A DNA stretch of 64,000 nt from Oscheius tipulae. Its lineage: Eukaryota > Nematoda > Chromadorea > Rhabditida > Rhabditidae. Location: the NCBI GenBank assembly GCA_037178975.1, contig JASJZH010000005.1, forward strand, positions 2,542,001 through 2,606,000, in the 5' to 3' direction. This document shows, one piece after another, positions 12,201-21,414 of the stretch. Position numbers and translations under genes: made by a program. Within the stretch, counting starts at the first letter, position 1, and every line of letters starts with the position of its first letter. The notes beneath the pieces were generated by a model. That model was given only the letters and a program-made list of their open reading frames with translations, made no database searches and had not been told where the DNA came from.

Positions 12201-12916
12201 ATGTTTCGTCCTGAACGTATCACTCGATGGGTTTCAAACCTGCTCGTGCCATATGCCTGTTTTACACGAATAAAAAACGCAATTTTAATACTTGCGAAAA
12301 GCGCAGAATGTAAGCGATCGTGAATCATTTCCAGCAATACAAAATTTTACAGCTTTAGCAAAATCTTTTTCTTCTATAAATCTTTTGGGTGAAACGTTCA
12401 ACAAAAACTTGATGTTCACTTGAGGAAAAAAATTAATGTTTCACTAAGTACGTATGTTGTTGAGTAGGAACGAGATTTGCTTCTTTGGAAAACAAGAGAA
12501 AAGAATAATAATATGAAACGCATAGTATTTTAGCACAAGCAAAAATGCTTTTTCGTACAGAAAACGTAATCTTGTCAGTGTTTTCGGAAAAGAACTGACA
12601 GACGTAGAGAGCTGATATCTTACAAGAGTTCGTTTTAGGGTTCACCAAGAATTACGCAGTGTTTACTAAACGTTCTTCTATGCCTCTTTTACGTGAAACA
12701 TTCGAATCGGAAACCTGTTTCTTGAAACAAAAGTCAGTAGTCTTACAACCCATAAAAAGCTTAAAAAAACCCGCCTGTGAGTATATTCTCGATCTTCTCC
12801 ATCCTGTCTTCAGTTTGCTCCTTTTCTTTCATCAACCTCTCCACTTTCTTGTCCGAAGCATTCGCTGCAGCCATTGCTTCGTACATTCTTGTAGCGACTG
12901 ATTCATTTTCCGCCAT
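9293..12916 (-). CDS. Unidentified multi-exon protein with coiled-coil N terminus
   Basis: Read right to left, six exons join in phase: 12916-12775, 11792-11703, 11539-11478, 11285-11202, 9870-9691, 9652-9293 (stop), about 303 residues. Residues 1-47 are acidic/basic and heptad-like (NASDKKVERLMKEKEQTEDR), so probably a coiled coil. Later parts include HPSTYAGSSQFYCPLQDFG, NEPMIFYTKSRFPPGRKC and LVRWIIFFGGQIYNVSHLLE, and a charged C terminus ending LLKQKPKEK that may be a second helix. No transmembrane segment is clear. The first intron needs a GC donor (or an alternative near 12770), the weakest step; the last five exons are well supported by phase and codon use. Intron 9871-11201 contains degenerate tandem copies of the exon-5 border. 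I do not recognise the family. Confidence 0.6.
9830..11005. repeat. Degenerate tandem copies inside the intron
   Basis: The block around the 9870 exon border (TTTTTGTTGAAGAAGG and following bases) recurs at about 10227-10260. A linked block (TCTCATAGTAACTG...AAACATTTTGG) occurs at about 10175-10205, 10677-10710 and 10950-10985. The copies are diverged and partly out of register, with about 270-500 bp spacing. They look like old tandem duplications of an exon-intron border. The copy at 10227-10260 still reads SDLASFFNKNQ on the minus strand against SDLTPFFNKNE in the real exon. Confidence 0.6.
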
Positions 12917-12925
12917 TGTACGATT

Positions 12926-13395
12926 AGAAAGCGGGAAAAACGAGCAAGAAAAAGAGAAAAGGGAGGAGCAGCTGGCAGTTGGTTTGTTATCTGATCGTGG
13001 CTGCCACGTGAACGACCGCCGCTTATGTAAACTATGAGAAATGGATGACAAATGGAAATTCTTGTCAGATCCCTCCCTCCCCCCCCGCATCGTTTCTATT
13101 GCTGAAATGTTTCACCATTTTGGTATAGGTTGGAAAACACTTTGCAAAGTTTTTAGTTTTCAATTGTTTCATATAAGCCGCAAACTGATAGGAAAACGAT
13201 TACGTGCCTTCTTGTAGTGAATATTTACCCGAAGGAAATAGGCAAGTGATGAGAATTCATTAAACTCGTATCAATGATGTACAATATGAAATGTTTCAGT
13301 TCCCACATAAAGGGCTTCAAATTGTTCGACAAGAACTTCTTAGCCGTGCTGCATTCGAGTTCTTGAACATAAAAGACGTGGACATCTGTCTTCTT
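12926..13395 (+). repeat. Segmental duplication, copy 1
   Basis: This block matches 20985-21402 over its whole length with scattered changes. Shared anchors include CGGGAAAAACGAGC/CAAGC, TTATGTAAACTATGAGAAA, GACAAATGGAAATTCTTGTC, a C-rich run, ACGATTACGTGC, and ATGAAATGTTTCAGTTCCCA. It ends inside the phosphatase pseudogene. It marks a tandem duplication unit flanking the C-type lectin genes. Confidence 0.8.
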
Positions 13396-13757
13396 TTGGC
13401 CCTGCGACTTCGCTATCTGGACAGGATCATGGTCTTGCGAGGAGCCCTCGAGTGACGTGAGATGAACGAGGTCTACGGGCTGAAACAGCTTTTGCTGACG
13501 CGCTTCGAAGAGAAAGAAGGGTAGGAGCTGTGGCACAAGATCAACGAGGTCTTCGACATGCTCCGGCTGGCTGCCATCTACGACAAGAATCTGCTGTGAC
13601 GTCGACTCGACTGCCGGCACTATATCGGAGAAGAAGCTATGCAGGATGTGTTCGTCTCGCTGCGGGTCTCGGTCATGGTCTCTTCTCTAGTCCTGCCGAC
13701 CGGCTTTGGACTGTTTGGGATTTCCTGTCGTCTGATCAGTGTGTGGTGCGATGGAGA
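13300..13757 (+). pseudogene. Degenerate PPP-family Ser/Thr phosphatase
   Basis: Reading + strand from the acceptor at 13297-13299, one frame gives DVDICLLLALRLRYLDRIMV, then LRGALE, a stop, EMNEVYGLKQLLLTRFEEKE, a stop, ELWHKINEVFDMLRLAAIYD and another stop. This follows the PP1/PP2A catalytic core: the LLLAL-K-RYPDRI helix, the LRGNHE metal-binding motif, the VYGFYDE segment and the W..F.D.FD-LPLAA segment. The catalytic NHE is degraded to ALE and three TGA/TAG stops interrupt the frame, so it is dead. The N-terminal GDXHG and GDXVDRG motifs were not found upstream. The remainder to 13757 is open for a while and then stops. The 3' half is absent from the second copy because a LINE interrupts it. 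Confidence 0.7.
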
Positions 13758-13899
13758 TTGATACAATGGGAACCAACTGCTCGGCTCTGGCTGAATTGAC
13801 TCATGAGGGTCAACTCAACGACAAAGAGTAAGACAGCCTCGACGACCAAGAGGGTGAGCAAGACGGCTGGGAAAAATCCCTGAAAAAGTAGAGCAACTT

Positions 13900-14815
13900 C
13901 AACCGAATTCTTGCCTACCGAAAAGAATTGTAACAAACTGGGCGGCAATCTGTTCGCGATAAATAGCTCTGAAGAAAACACCTATGTTGCCGGAATCATG
14001 TTTCGGAACTCCAAGATTTTGAATCGGAGCAAACTATCTCATAAAACCGTAGTGGCTGTGGACAACTGGAACCCCTGTGAATTTTACAAGTTGGGGACCT
14101 GGTCAGCCAAAAGACCCTAGTAGAAATAACTGTGTTGTTGCTAGCAATTAAGACACAGCTTGGAGTTTGGTTTTATGCAAATAAATACTACCTGCTATTC
14201 CCAAGTTCCGTCTGTGTGCCAACTTTCTGTCACGCCACCTGCTCTTCGTGATCATTCACCTGCTTGTGACGGGAAGTGTTCAGGTCTACGACGAACTTAA
14301 CAGTAAAAGAACTAGCCGTTTGTCAAATATTTGAACGAACAAAATTACAGATGTCTGTACCGCAAGATATACTCACTATCCCGAAACGGATAAATGTTAC
14401 AGGTTAAGTTCTGTAACCGCTGATTTCATACTACTACTGTCAATTTATAGGTGGTGTATCCTATCCAGTCAAACATTGACTATGACAAACATTCTGAAGT
14501 TGAAGGCATGCAGGCCAAAATTCCCGACGATTAAACAAACGAGATTCTTTTCGGACTAACTTGGACCGGGATTGGTCTGAACTGTACTAATGGCGCCGAT
14601 GGATGAACGAAACTCCATTGGGCAGCTTTGCACCTTTTCGAAGCACTGAAACCCAACCTAAATATGTCATTGAATGTTTAGAACAAATTCCGGAAAACGG
14701 GGTAACAAACTAATTTCTTGTTGCTGGAAGAGATTATCGCGATTCAAAGCGTTGGTCCTCTTCCAAGTGCCAGTTTACCCCACTGGATTTATGTGTGAAC
14801 AAAGTGATTTGTAGA
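13900..14815 (+). pseudogene. Decayed double C-type lectin gene (copy a)
   Basis: Fragments in order match the intact neighbour at 15126-16316. NKLGGNLFAINSSEENTYVAG corresponds to its NKLGGNLVSPESMFETVYVSG. VCTARYTHYPETDKCYR corresponds to the start of CTLD2 (VCSPGYTFYIGTCKCYK). The stretch around 14510-14640 corresponds to the PKIPDNSTNEFL and WTGLNC parts. RDSKRWSSSKCQF and LCVNK match the last exon region. Stops, frameshifts and lost cysteines break it throughout, and the signal peptide exon is missing. It lies just downstream of the phosphatase pseudogene. Confidence 0.65.
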
Positions 14816-15125
14816 CACGGCATGCTTACATGTGTTTAGAAACAGTATCGAAATCTTCCTTGCTGCCGACCAGCCTAGTCACGACCAAAAAAAAAGAACT
14901 GATCCGTGTCAAATAAAACAAAGTTAGCAATTGAAATGTGTTTGACGCTTGAGAAATGCCTGTTCAACCAACCAGGAAAAATACCATCATACCAGTAATC
15001 TTTGAAACATTTCGGCTGTTTAAATGTGGCCATGTGTCCGCAGGTACTCCCACATAATCACTTCGGTTGATAGAAAAAGCTTTCCAGAAAAAAGCTTCCG
15101 TTGATAAGAGTTGCTCCATTCTTCA
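14816..15125. other. Intergenic between lectin copies
   Basis: No exon seen. One heptamer copy lies at about 15003. The region probably contains the promoter of the intact lectin gene, but no motif was recognised. Confidence 0.45.
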
Positions 15126-16316
15126 ATGTTATCTACGTTGCTTCTCGTGGTTTTGTTCTCTACTGCTTGGGCAGGTTGTCCGAATGGAACTAATTTCCAA
15201 CCGTACTTTAACAAGTCAGAACATTGTATTGTATTCTTTAAAAGTGTTACAGATGCTATAACGTAAACAGCCAATATCTCAGCTTTCCGGCAGCAGAACA
15301 AGCATGCAACAAACTGGGCGGAAACCTGGTTTCACCGGAAAGCATGTTCGAAACTGTTTACGTTTCTGGAATTGCAACCGCTAGTACTCCAACTTCAAGT
15401 TTTTGGATCGGAGCAAACTATTTGATGGATCCACAATGGACTTGGACTACTGGAGAGCCCGTGGTTTTCACGAATTGGGCTCCGAACCAGCCAAGTGATC
15501 CTAGTGCTTACGAGTGTGCTACCGTTAGAGAACAAGATAACATGTGGATGTGTGCTAAGCATTTGATCACTGAAAAAGAGAATTCAGAAAAGAAGAGTGT
15601 AATTCACGAAGGCCATCTGTGTGTCAAATTGACTTGAACACATTTTCATCCCCCTCTCCACCTTTGTCCCCGTCTCCGACCCCAACCCCAACTCCAACTC
15701 CGGCTGCTTGCCCCGGTATCCACCAATTGCTAAATACAAGAAAACTTTTTTGTAGCAAAACCTGTTTGCAGTCCTGGATACACTTTCTATATTGGAACCT
15801 GCAAATGCTACAAGGTTAGTATAGAATAGATTTGATGAAATGTTATTTAGGTTTTTGGTTCCTGGGTATCTTTTACGGACGGGCAAGCCATTTGTGCTCA
15901 AGAGAATGGCGTTCTCCCAAAGATTCCTGACAATAGCACGAATGAGTTTCTCTACAAACTTGTTAGCTACCAGTACAGTTTTGTCTGGACTGGACTAAAT
16001 TGTCCAAGTGGTAGAGACAGTTGTCAATGGCAGGATGGAACCCCACTTGGCAACTTCAGACCGTTCTGTTAGTTGTATTCAATGTCTCAATTATTTTTTG
16101 TAGCTGCCACAGCATCCGGGGTGAACTTTTATCTTATTACTGCTCTATGGGATGATGCCAAAGAATGGGCATACAGCTCGCCAGATGGAGCAAGTCGCTA
16201 CATTTGTGAAAAAGGTATGTCCTATTCTGCGTATTGTGATTACGATAGCCCTAGATCCCACAGGAATGACTGCTCTGTTAGCAGCAATGGAAGCTCAGTC
16301 TCCTCCGCAGCATTAA
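15126..16316 (+). CDS. Secreted protein with two C-type lectin domains
   Basis: Seven exons, all in phase: 15126-15214, 15253-15549, 15588-15715, 15756-15814, 15851-16067, 16104-16214, 16255-16316, about 321 residues. Signal peptide MLSTLLLVVLFSTAWA. CTLD1 has CNKLGGNLVSPE, FWIGANY, QWTWTTGEPVVFTNWAPNQP and closing cysteines. A short Pro/Thr/Ser linker (PSPTPTPTPTPAACP) looks O-glycosylated. CTLD2 has FTDGQAICAQENGVLPKIPD, FVWTGLNC, CQWQDGTPLG and RYICEK. The tail is DPTGMTALLAAM and a stop. Introns are 34-40 nt. The intron before the tail is conserved in the dead copy at 20731-20770, which supports this end over reading through. CTLD proteins of this type are secreted and often immune-linked in nematodes; the classical EPN/QPD sugar-binding triplet is not clearly present, so ligand is unknown. 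Confidence 0.85.
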
Positions 16317-16634
16317 GTCAGCTCGAAAAATGGAAAACTAGCCAAGTACATAACAAACGAACAGTAAACTGGTCTTCTTCTAATAAAGTTAAAATGCAAA
16401 TAGAGATGTGCTTGCTTCCTATAGTTTTGGAAACATTGTACCGACGTTGTTTGACAATTGTACCGACGAACTTAAACGTTTTTGCTATATATGCAAAAAT
16501 GGAACAACATTTAAGCATTCATATCTCGCATCTTGTCTCCCTCGGAATAACTCCGGCTATCCGCTATATCTCCTGTGATGAGAGGTTGCTCTCTCGAAAG
16601 GAGTTTCCGCTGATAACAACTTTCCTCGTCATTG
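16317..16634. other. Intergenic between lectin copies
   Basis: The frame can be read through from the preceding gene to 16708, but the splice to the conserved DPT tail is better supported. No other exon was seen. Confidence 0.45.
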
Positions 16635-16936
16635 ATGCTACCGCCAGTGCTCTTTTTGATATTTGCTTCTACAGCTTGGGCAACTTGCCCGAACGGGACT
16701 TTTTATGAAGCATACTTTAATAAGTAAGACCATTTTAGCATATCCTGTAAAATTTTACAGATGCTACAAAGTGAACAATCAAACTCTCAGCTTCTTAGCA
16801 GCTGAGAACCAATTGGGTGGGAATCTAGTTTCTCTACAAAACATGCTAGTAAGTGTTTACGTATCCGGAAGGGCAACCGGAAATGCTCCAGCATAAAACT
16901 TTTGGATTGGTGCAAACTACCTATTATACCCTCAAT

Positions 16937-16947
16937 AGACATGGACT
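16937..16947 (+). repeat. Target-site duplication, left
   Basis: AGACATGGACT, identical to 19964-19974. Removing the element and one copy restores colinearity with the CTLD exon of the intact neighbour (its ACTTGGACTACTGG). Confidence 0.9.
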
Positions 16948-19900
16948 TTTGTTCTTTTGTTCCAATTCGCCTAGAAGAACGTTGCCTCACTTTCTGCTCT
17001 ACTGGAAAGTAAAGGCTACCGCAGCAAGAAAAAAGACGAGCTACCGAAGTCAGCTGTTGTCTCTTCTACGCTCGGCGTTCTACCATAGAGAAAAGGACTG
17101 GGATCCGTCTGAAGAATACTTAGGCAATACAGACGTTCTCCGCCTACTCGGTCTGAAGGTTCTAAACCATGCCTGCTACGTTTGACTGTGCCACTTACAA
17201 TGCCCGGTCACTCTTGGGCATTCCGAGGCAAGTAGAGCTACAAGAGGCTTTAAAGACGATCAAATGGGATGCCATCGCTCTCAATGAACTACGACTTCGA
17301 GGAGAAGGAAGTCTCACGTTCTTGGAATCGAAGGATGTTCTCTTCTGGAGTGGGCACAAACAGCTGTCTCAACATGGTGTCGGCTTCCTCATCAAAGAGC
17401 AGTACGCCAGCCAAGCTGTCTTCTCTCCTCATTCTGCAAGATGCGCCACTCTGTTGCTGCCAGATGTGAAGATCTACATGGTAGCCGGCTACGGACCTAC
17501 TTCCGCATCAACAGACGAGGAATACGACGAGTTTCTGGCAACTCTCGATGTCATGCTAACCCGTACACCTAAAGGATTCTCTCCAATCCTGCTGGGAGAT
17601 TTCAACGCAAAGGTTAGTCGAGACGAATCAAATCGAGATATAGTTGGATTGGCTACGCTTCATGACGGTAACGACAGAGGGAAAGCACTCGTGGAACTAT
17701 GCAGAGCTCACAATCTACGTCTTTGGAGCACTTTTCTCGAGAAACGTGCCAAACGACTTTGGACCTGGAGGAGTCCGAATGGAGTCACTCGGAATCAGAT
17801 TGACTACATCGCTGGCAGAAGACACCTAGCCGTGAAAGACGTCTCTGTTCTGAACAACTTCGTGTACAACTCTGACCATCGCATGATTAGGATGCAAGTC
17901 TGGAGGAACAATCTGAAACAAACGAAAAGTTACACTCGGAAGAGCAACTTTCGCTTAATTGCTTCCAAGTTCAAGGACAATATGATGACGGCAAACGCGA
18001 TTAGGAATACCGAAGACAATCTTCCAGTACAGAGACAATACGAGGATCTGAAGAAAAAGCTGAAGGCCGCAGCACTAGACGCAATGAGAGCTGACACTCT
18101 GCCTCCAAGGATGACTACTACAACGAAGGCTATTCTTCACTCGAGACGGCTAGCCAGGGACGACGACACAGCTGCAGGTAGAATCTCTTATGCGATTCTC
18201 ACTCAACAGGCACGCAGAATGGTAAAAGCCGATCTGGTTACAAGGAAAGAGGAAGTGTTGAGAAGAGCGGTAGAACAGGGACGAAGTTTGAAAGATGCTG
18301 CTCTGGCCACTCAGACTACGAAGAAGAGGATGTTGTCAGCAAAAAAGAATACTAAGGCCTATTCACAGAGAGAGACGGTAAAGAAGTTCAAGGAGTTCTT
18401 TGACGGACTCTACGCTGATCAAGGACTCATTCCTCCCTCTGCCTCCAGAAACTCTGAAGATCTACCTCGTTTTGAACCAGACGAAGTCCTACATGCCATC
18501 ACTCAGCTCCGAAGATCTGGAGCGTCTGGATCGGACGGACTATCACCATCGATGCTCTTCCACGCTAAAGATGAAGCCGGGCAAGTAATCTGCAACATCC
18601 TGAATCACCTCATGAACGGAGGAGCTGTACCCAAAGGATTGACTGAGGCCATCGTCACACTCCTCCACAAATCAGGTGATTCGGACGATCCGTCAAACTT
18701 CAGACCCATCTGCCTGTTGCAATCCTGTGCAAAAGTAATCACTCGAGTACTTATGAGACGAATGGAACGATGCCTAGACGAGCAAGCAGATGAATGGCAA
18801 ACGGGCTTTCGGAAAGGCTATTCTACGATGGATAACCTGTACTCTGTCAAACAGATCATTGAGAAGAGCACTGAACACAACCTCAAACTGTGTTTGGGCT
18901 TCATTGATTCTAAGAAAGCCTTCGATACAATCAGCTGGCAGTCGACGTGGAACGCTCTGGCGGAGATGGGAATCAACTCCACTCTGATCAAGATGCTCCG
19001 ACGCCTCTACGAGTCGGGTTCTACATTCATCCTGATCAATGGCTCCCGGGTTCCTGTTGATGTCAAACGAGGAGTACGTCAAGGAGATGTGCTCAGTCAG
19101 AAGTTCTTCAATGCTACACTGAGCTATGCAATCAACAAAATTGAATGGGAAGAGGAAGGCATCCGAATCAATGGCCAACAGCTGACCATTCTAGGATATG
19201 CGGACGACATGGTCCTTTTCTCCAGGAGCAGACCAGGCATGGAACGGATGATGTACAAGCTCACGACTGCGATGAGGACGGTTGGTCTCGAAGTTAACAC
19301 CAAAAAGACGGTACTAATGTCCAATATTCAAAACAAGACGCCGCTGACGATCAACGGATCCCATCTCAACTTTGTAAACAAGTTCATCTTCCTGGGATCA
19401 CAAATATCGATCCCACTCTGTGATTCCGATGAGGTCAGAAGACGAATGGGACAAGCTTTTGGTGCCTTCAACAAGATAGCGAACCTGCTAACCTGCCGCT
19501 TGATCTCCATGAAGAAGCGCAAGTTGCTGTTTGAGTCATACATCAGTCCTGTGGCACTATACGGAGCCGAGACCTGGACCTTGAAAGAAGCAGAGAAGAA
19601 CTACATTGAGGTCTGCCAAAGAAGGATGGAACGAAGGATGATTGGCATCTCCACCCTAGACAGATGGACAAATGAGAGAGTGCGAGATAGGACAAAGCTG
19701 ATAGACTGGAGGAAGAAAGCACTCTGTTTGAAGCTCCTCTGGGCCGAGAAAACCACCAAGATGGAAGCCTCGAGATGGTCAAAAACGATATCAGAGTGGA
19801 CCCCATTCGAGAACAGAAGACAGCCTGGAAGACAACGCCTACGATGGATCGATGAAGTGCAAAGAGAGGCTGGACACTCATGGTGGACAAAAAACAATCA

Positions 19901-19963
19901 GGAATGGAAGAACATCAGATCAGCAATAGTCGAAGACTAGATAATTGCAATAAATAAATAAAA
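16948..19963 (+). mobile_element. Full-length RTE-clade non-LTR retrotransposon
   Basis: About 3.0 kb: a 221-nt 5' UTR, one 923-codon open frame (17169-19940), a 23-nt 3' UTR and an AATAAATAAATAAA-type tail. It is flanked by 11-bp direct repeats. Single-ORF layout, short length, very short 3' UTR with a short-repeat tail and a YADD reverse transcriptase fit the RTE clade. The frame is unbroken, so the copy is probably young. It is inserted sense to the lectin gene. Confidence 0.9.
17169..19940 (+). CDS. RTE endonuclease-reverse transcriptase polyprotein
   Basis: 923 residues. Residues 1-240 form an APE-type endonuclease: TYNARSLLG at the start, NELRLRG with the metal-binding Glu, AGYGPTS, LGDFNAKV (catalytic Asp and Asn), NQIDYIAG and NSDHRMI (catalytic Asp-His). 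The reverse transcriptase covers roughly residues 420-700: RPICLLQS, FIDSKKAFDTISW (first catalytic Asp), RGVRQGDVLSQKFFN, GYADDMVLF (catalytic YADD), FIFLGSQIS. The C-terminal part has YGAETWTLKE and GRQRLRWIDEVQ, common in this clade. All key residues are present and there is no stop, so it could be active. It nicks DNA and reverse-transcribes its own RNA at the target. Confidence 0.93.
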   Translation: MPATFDCATYNARSLLGIPRQVELQEALKTIKWDAIALNELRLRGEGSLTFLESKDVLFWSGHKQLSQHGVGFLIKEQYASQAVFSPHSARCATLLLPDVKIYMVAGYGPTSASTDEEYDEFLATLDVMLTRTPKGFSPILLGDFNAKVSRDESNRDIVGLATLHDGNDRGKALVELCRAHNLRLWSTFLEKRAKRLWTWRSPNGVTRNQIDYIAGRRHLAVKDVSVLNNFVYNSDHRMIRMQVWRNNLKQTKSYTRKSNFRLIASKFKDNMMTANAIRNTEDNLPVQRQYEDLKKKLKAAALDAMRADTLPPRMTTTTKAILHSRRLARDDDTAAGRISYAILTQQARRMVKADLVTRKEEVLRRAVEQGRSLKDAALATQTTKKRMLSAKKNTKAYSQRETVKKFKEFFDGLYADQGLIPPSASRNSEDLPRFEPDEVLHAITQLRRSGASGSDGLSPSMLFHAKDEAGQVICNILNHLMNGGAVPKGLTEAIVTLLHKSGDSDDPSNFRPICLLQSCAKVITRVLMRRMERCLDEQADEWQTGFRKGYSTMDNLYSVKQIIEKSTEHNLKLCLGFIDSKKAFDTISWQSTWNALAEMGINSTLIKMLRRLYESGSTFILINGSRVPVDVKRGVRQGDVLSQKFFNATLSYAINKIEWEEEGIRINGQQLTILGYADDMVLFSRSRPGMERMMYKLTTAMRTVGLEVNTKKTVLMSNIQNKTPLTINGSHLNFVNKFIFLGSQISIPLCDSDEVRRRMGQAFGAFNKIANLLTCRLISMKKRKLLFESYISPVALYGAETWTLKEAEKNYIEVCQRRMERRMIGISTLDRWTNERVRDRTKLIDWRKKALCLKLLWAEKTTKMEASRWSKTISEWTPFENRRQPGRQRLRWIDEVQREAGHSWWTKNNQEWKNIRSAIVED

Positions 19964-19974
19964 AGACATGGACT
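19964..19974 (+). repeat. Target-site duplication, right
   Basis: AGACATGGACT, identical to 16937-16947 and directly following the A-rich tail of the LINE. Confidence 0.9.
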
Positions 19975-20984
19975 ACTGAGACGCGAATGAGCACCGAATC
20001 AGACGATTGATTCAAATGTTTATTAGTGTGCGGCAGTTAGTGAGCAAGATAACAGCAGTCCTGGATAAATTTTCTAACTATCACCTTAATTTCGCTGTGA
20101 ATGTAGAATTTACAGAAAAGAGTACTGCTATTCCCAGAAACGATCAGTCTGCCAAATTGACTTAACACGTCTCCTTCACCGTCTCCAACTCCACCCTTTG
20201 ATGGGACATGCTCTGGTGATTTTGCTGAAGTAATCCAAAGAAAAAACTTGATTTCAGTTGACGCGGTCTGAAGTCCTGAATAATTTTCTAACTCGGTACC
20301 TGTAAGTGCTATAAGGTGCGTATAAAGAGGTTTCTTAACATGGCTTTCAGGCCGTCTATACTGATTTCACATGAGCGCAAGATGCATGTGCAAAAGAGAA
20401 TGACGTACTCCCAAAGATTCCTGATAACAGTACAAACGAGTTTCTCGTCGCATTTGTCAACCATACAGTTAGCAACCAGTTTGTTTGGATCAGACTGAGC
20501 TGTGCCAACGGTACCGATGCTTGCCACTGGATGGGTGGTTTCCCACTTGGTAGCTTTCGACCTTTCGGTAAGTCGCACTCAACGCCATATAGTCACTTTT
20601 ATAGACCTAGATAGCGTCTACTACCCCAGTCTGTACTATCTTTTGTCTACATATCAAAACTATATTAACAGCTACAAAAATGGTCATTTGGCGATGCATT
20701 AGTTTCGAGTTCCTACATTTGTCAAAAAGGTATTTCAAACTTTGTGTATTTTGAAAGACACTACCCTAGATCCTACAAATACTACTGCTCTATTGCAATC
20801 AATGTAATCGCAGTCTTCTGGCCTGCCTCGCGTCAGTGAAAAAGATGCAGAAGTTGGCGGGCGGCTATCAAAGAACTTGGTGTAATCAGAATAAAGCAAT
20901 GTTAACAATAGAAATGTATTGGCTAAAGTTTCTGGTGCTTCCAATCAGAACATTTTTCTGTGACCAAACGCTTCGAGACTTTTT

Positions 20985-21402
20985 GAAATTAGAAAACGGG
21001 AAAAACAAGCGAGAAAAAGTGAAAAGGGTGCAACAGCTGGAGTCGGTTCGTTATATTATGTGAATGACCGCCACTTATGTAAACTATGAGAAACGGATGA
21101 CAAATGGAAATTCTTGTCAGATCGCCCCCCCCCCCCCCCCCCCCCCCATCGTTTCTATTACTGAAATGCTTCACTATTTTGGTATAGGTTAAGATTTTAG
21201 TTTTCGATTGTTTCATACAAGCAGCGAACTGATAGAAAAACGATTACGTGCAATGTCTTTCTTATAGTGAACTTTTACCCAAAGGAAATAGGCAAGTGAT
21301 AAGAATTCATTAAATTCGTATCAATGATGTACAACATGAAATGTTTCAGTTCCCACATTAACGGCATTGAATATTCCTTGAACATAAAAGACGCGGACAT
21401 CT
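20985..21402 (+). repeat. Segmental duplication, copy 2
   Basis: Matches 12926-13395. The last 40 bases still read NIKDADI on the + strand, matching NIKDVDI of the phosphatase pseudogene. Similarity stops at about 21402, where the CR1-like LINE begins. It contains an uninterrupted run of about 23 C at 21125-21147; copy 1 has a mixed C-rich run there. Confidence 0.8.
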
Positions 21403-21414
21403 TGGACCAAGTAT

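Larger units (their letters stand above)
16635..20807 (+). pseudogene. C-type lectin gene split by an RTE retrotransposon (copy c)
   Basis: It starts with an intact-looking signal peptide (MLPPVLFLIFASTAWA), then CPNGTFYEAYFNKCYKVNN and ENQLGGNLVSLQN, colinear with the neighbour. Two in-frame stops follow, one just before NFWIGANYLLYPQ and a TAG replacing the Trp codon after it. The coding sequence is then interrupted at 16947 by the LINE and resumes at 19964 (TWTTETR). The linker, CTLD2 (KENDVLPKIPDNSTNEFLVA, FVWIRLSCANGTDACHW) and the DPTNTTALLQSM tail are still recognisable to 20807. CTLD2 is better preserved than CTLD1, although it has at least one stop (near 20369). The stops and the insertion make a functional two-domain product impossible. 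Confidence 0.8.

Noticed and set aside
13225-13620. 131-codon minus-strand open frame
   Set aside because: Shadow of the phosphatase-like + strand frame, which shows the family motifs in order.
16073-16708. 211-codon read-through extension of the intact lectin gene
   Set aside because: A 40-nt intron leading to a short DPT tail is conserved in the dead paralogue; the extension has no lectin features.
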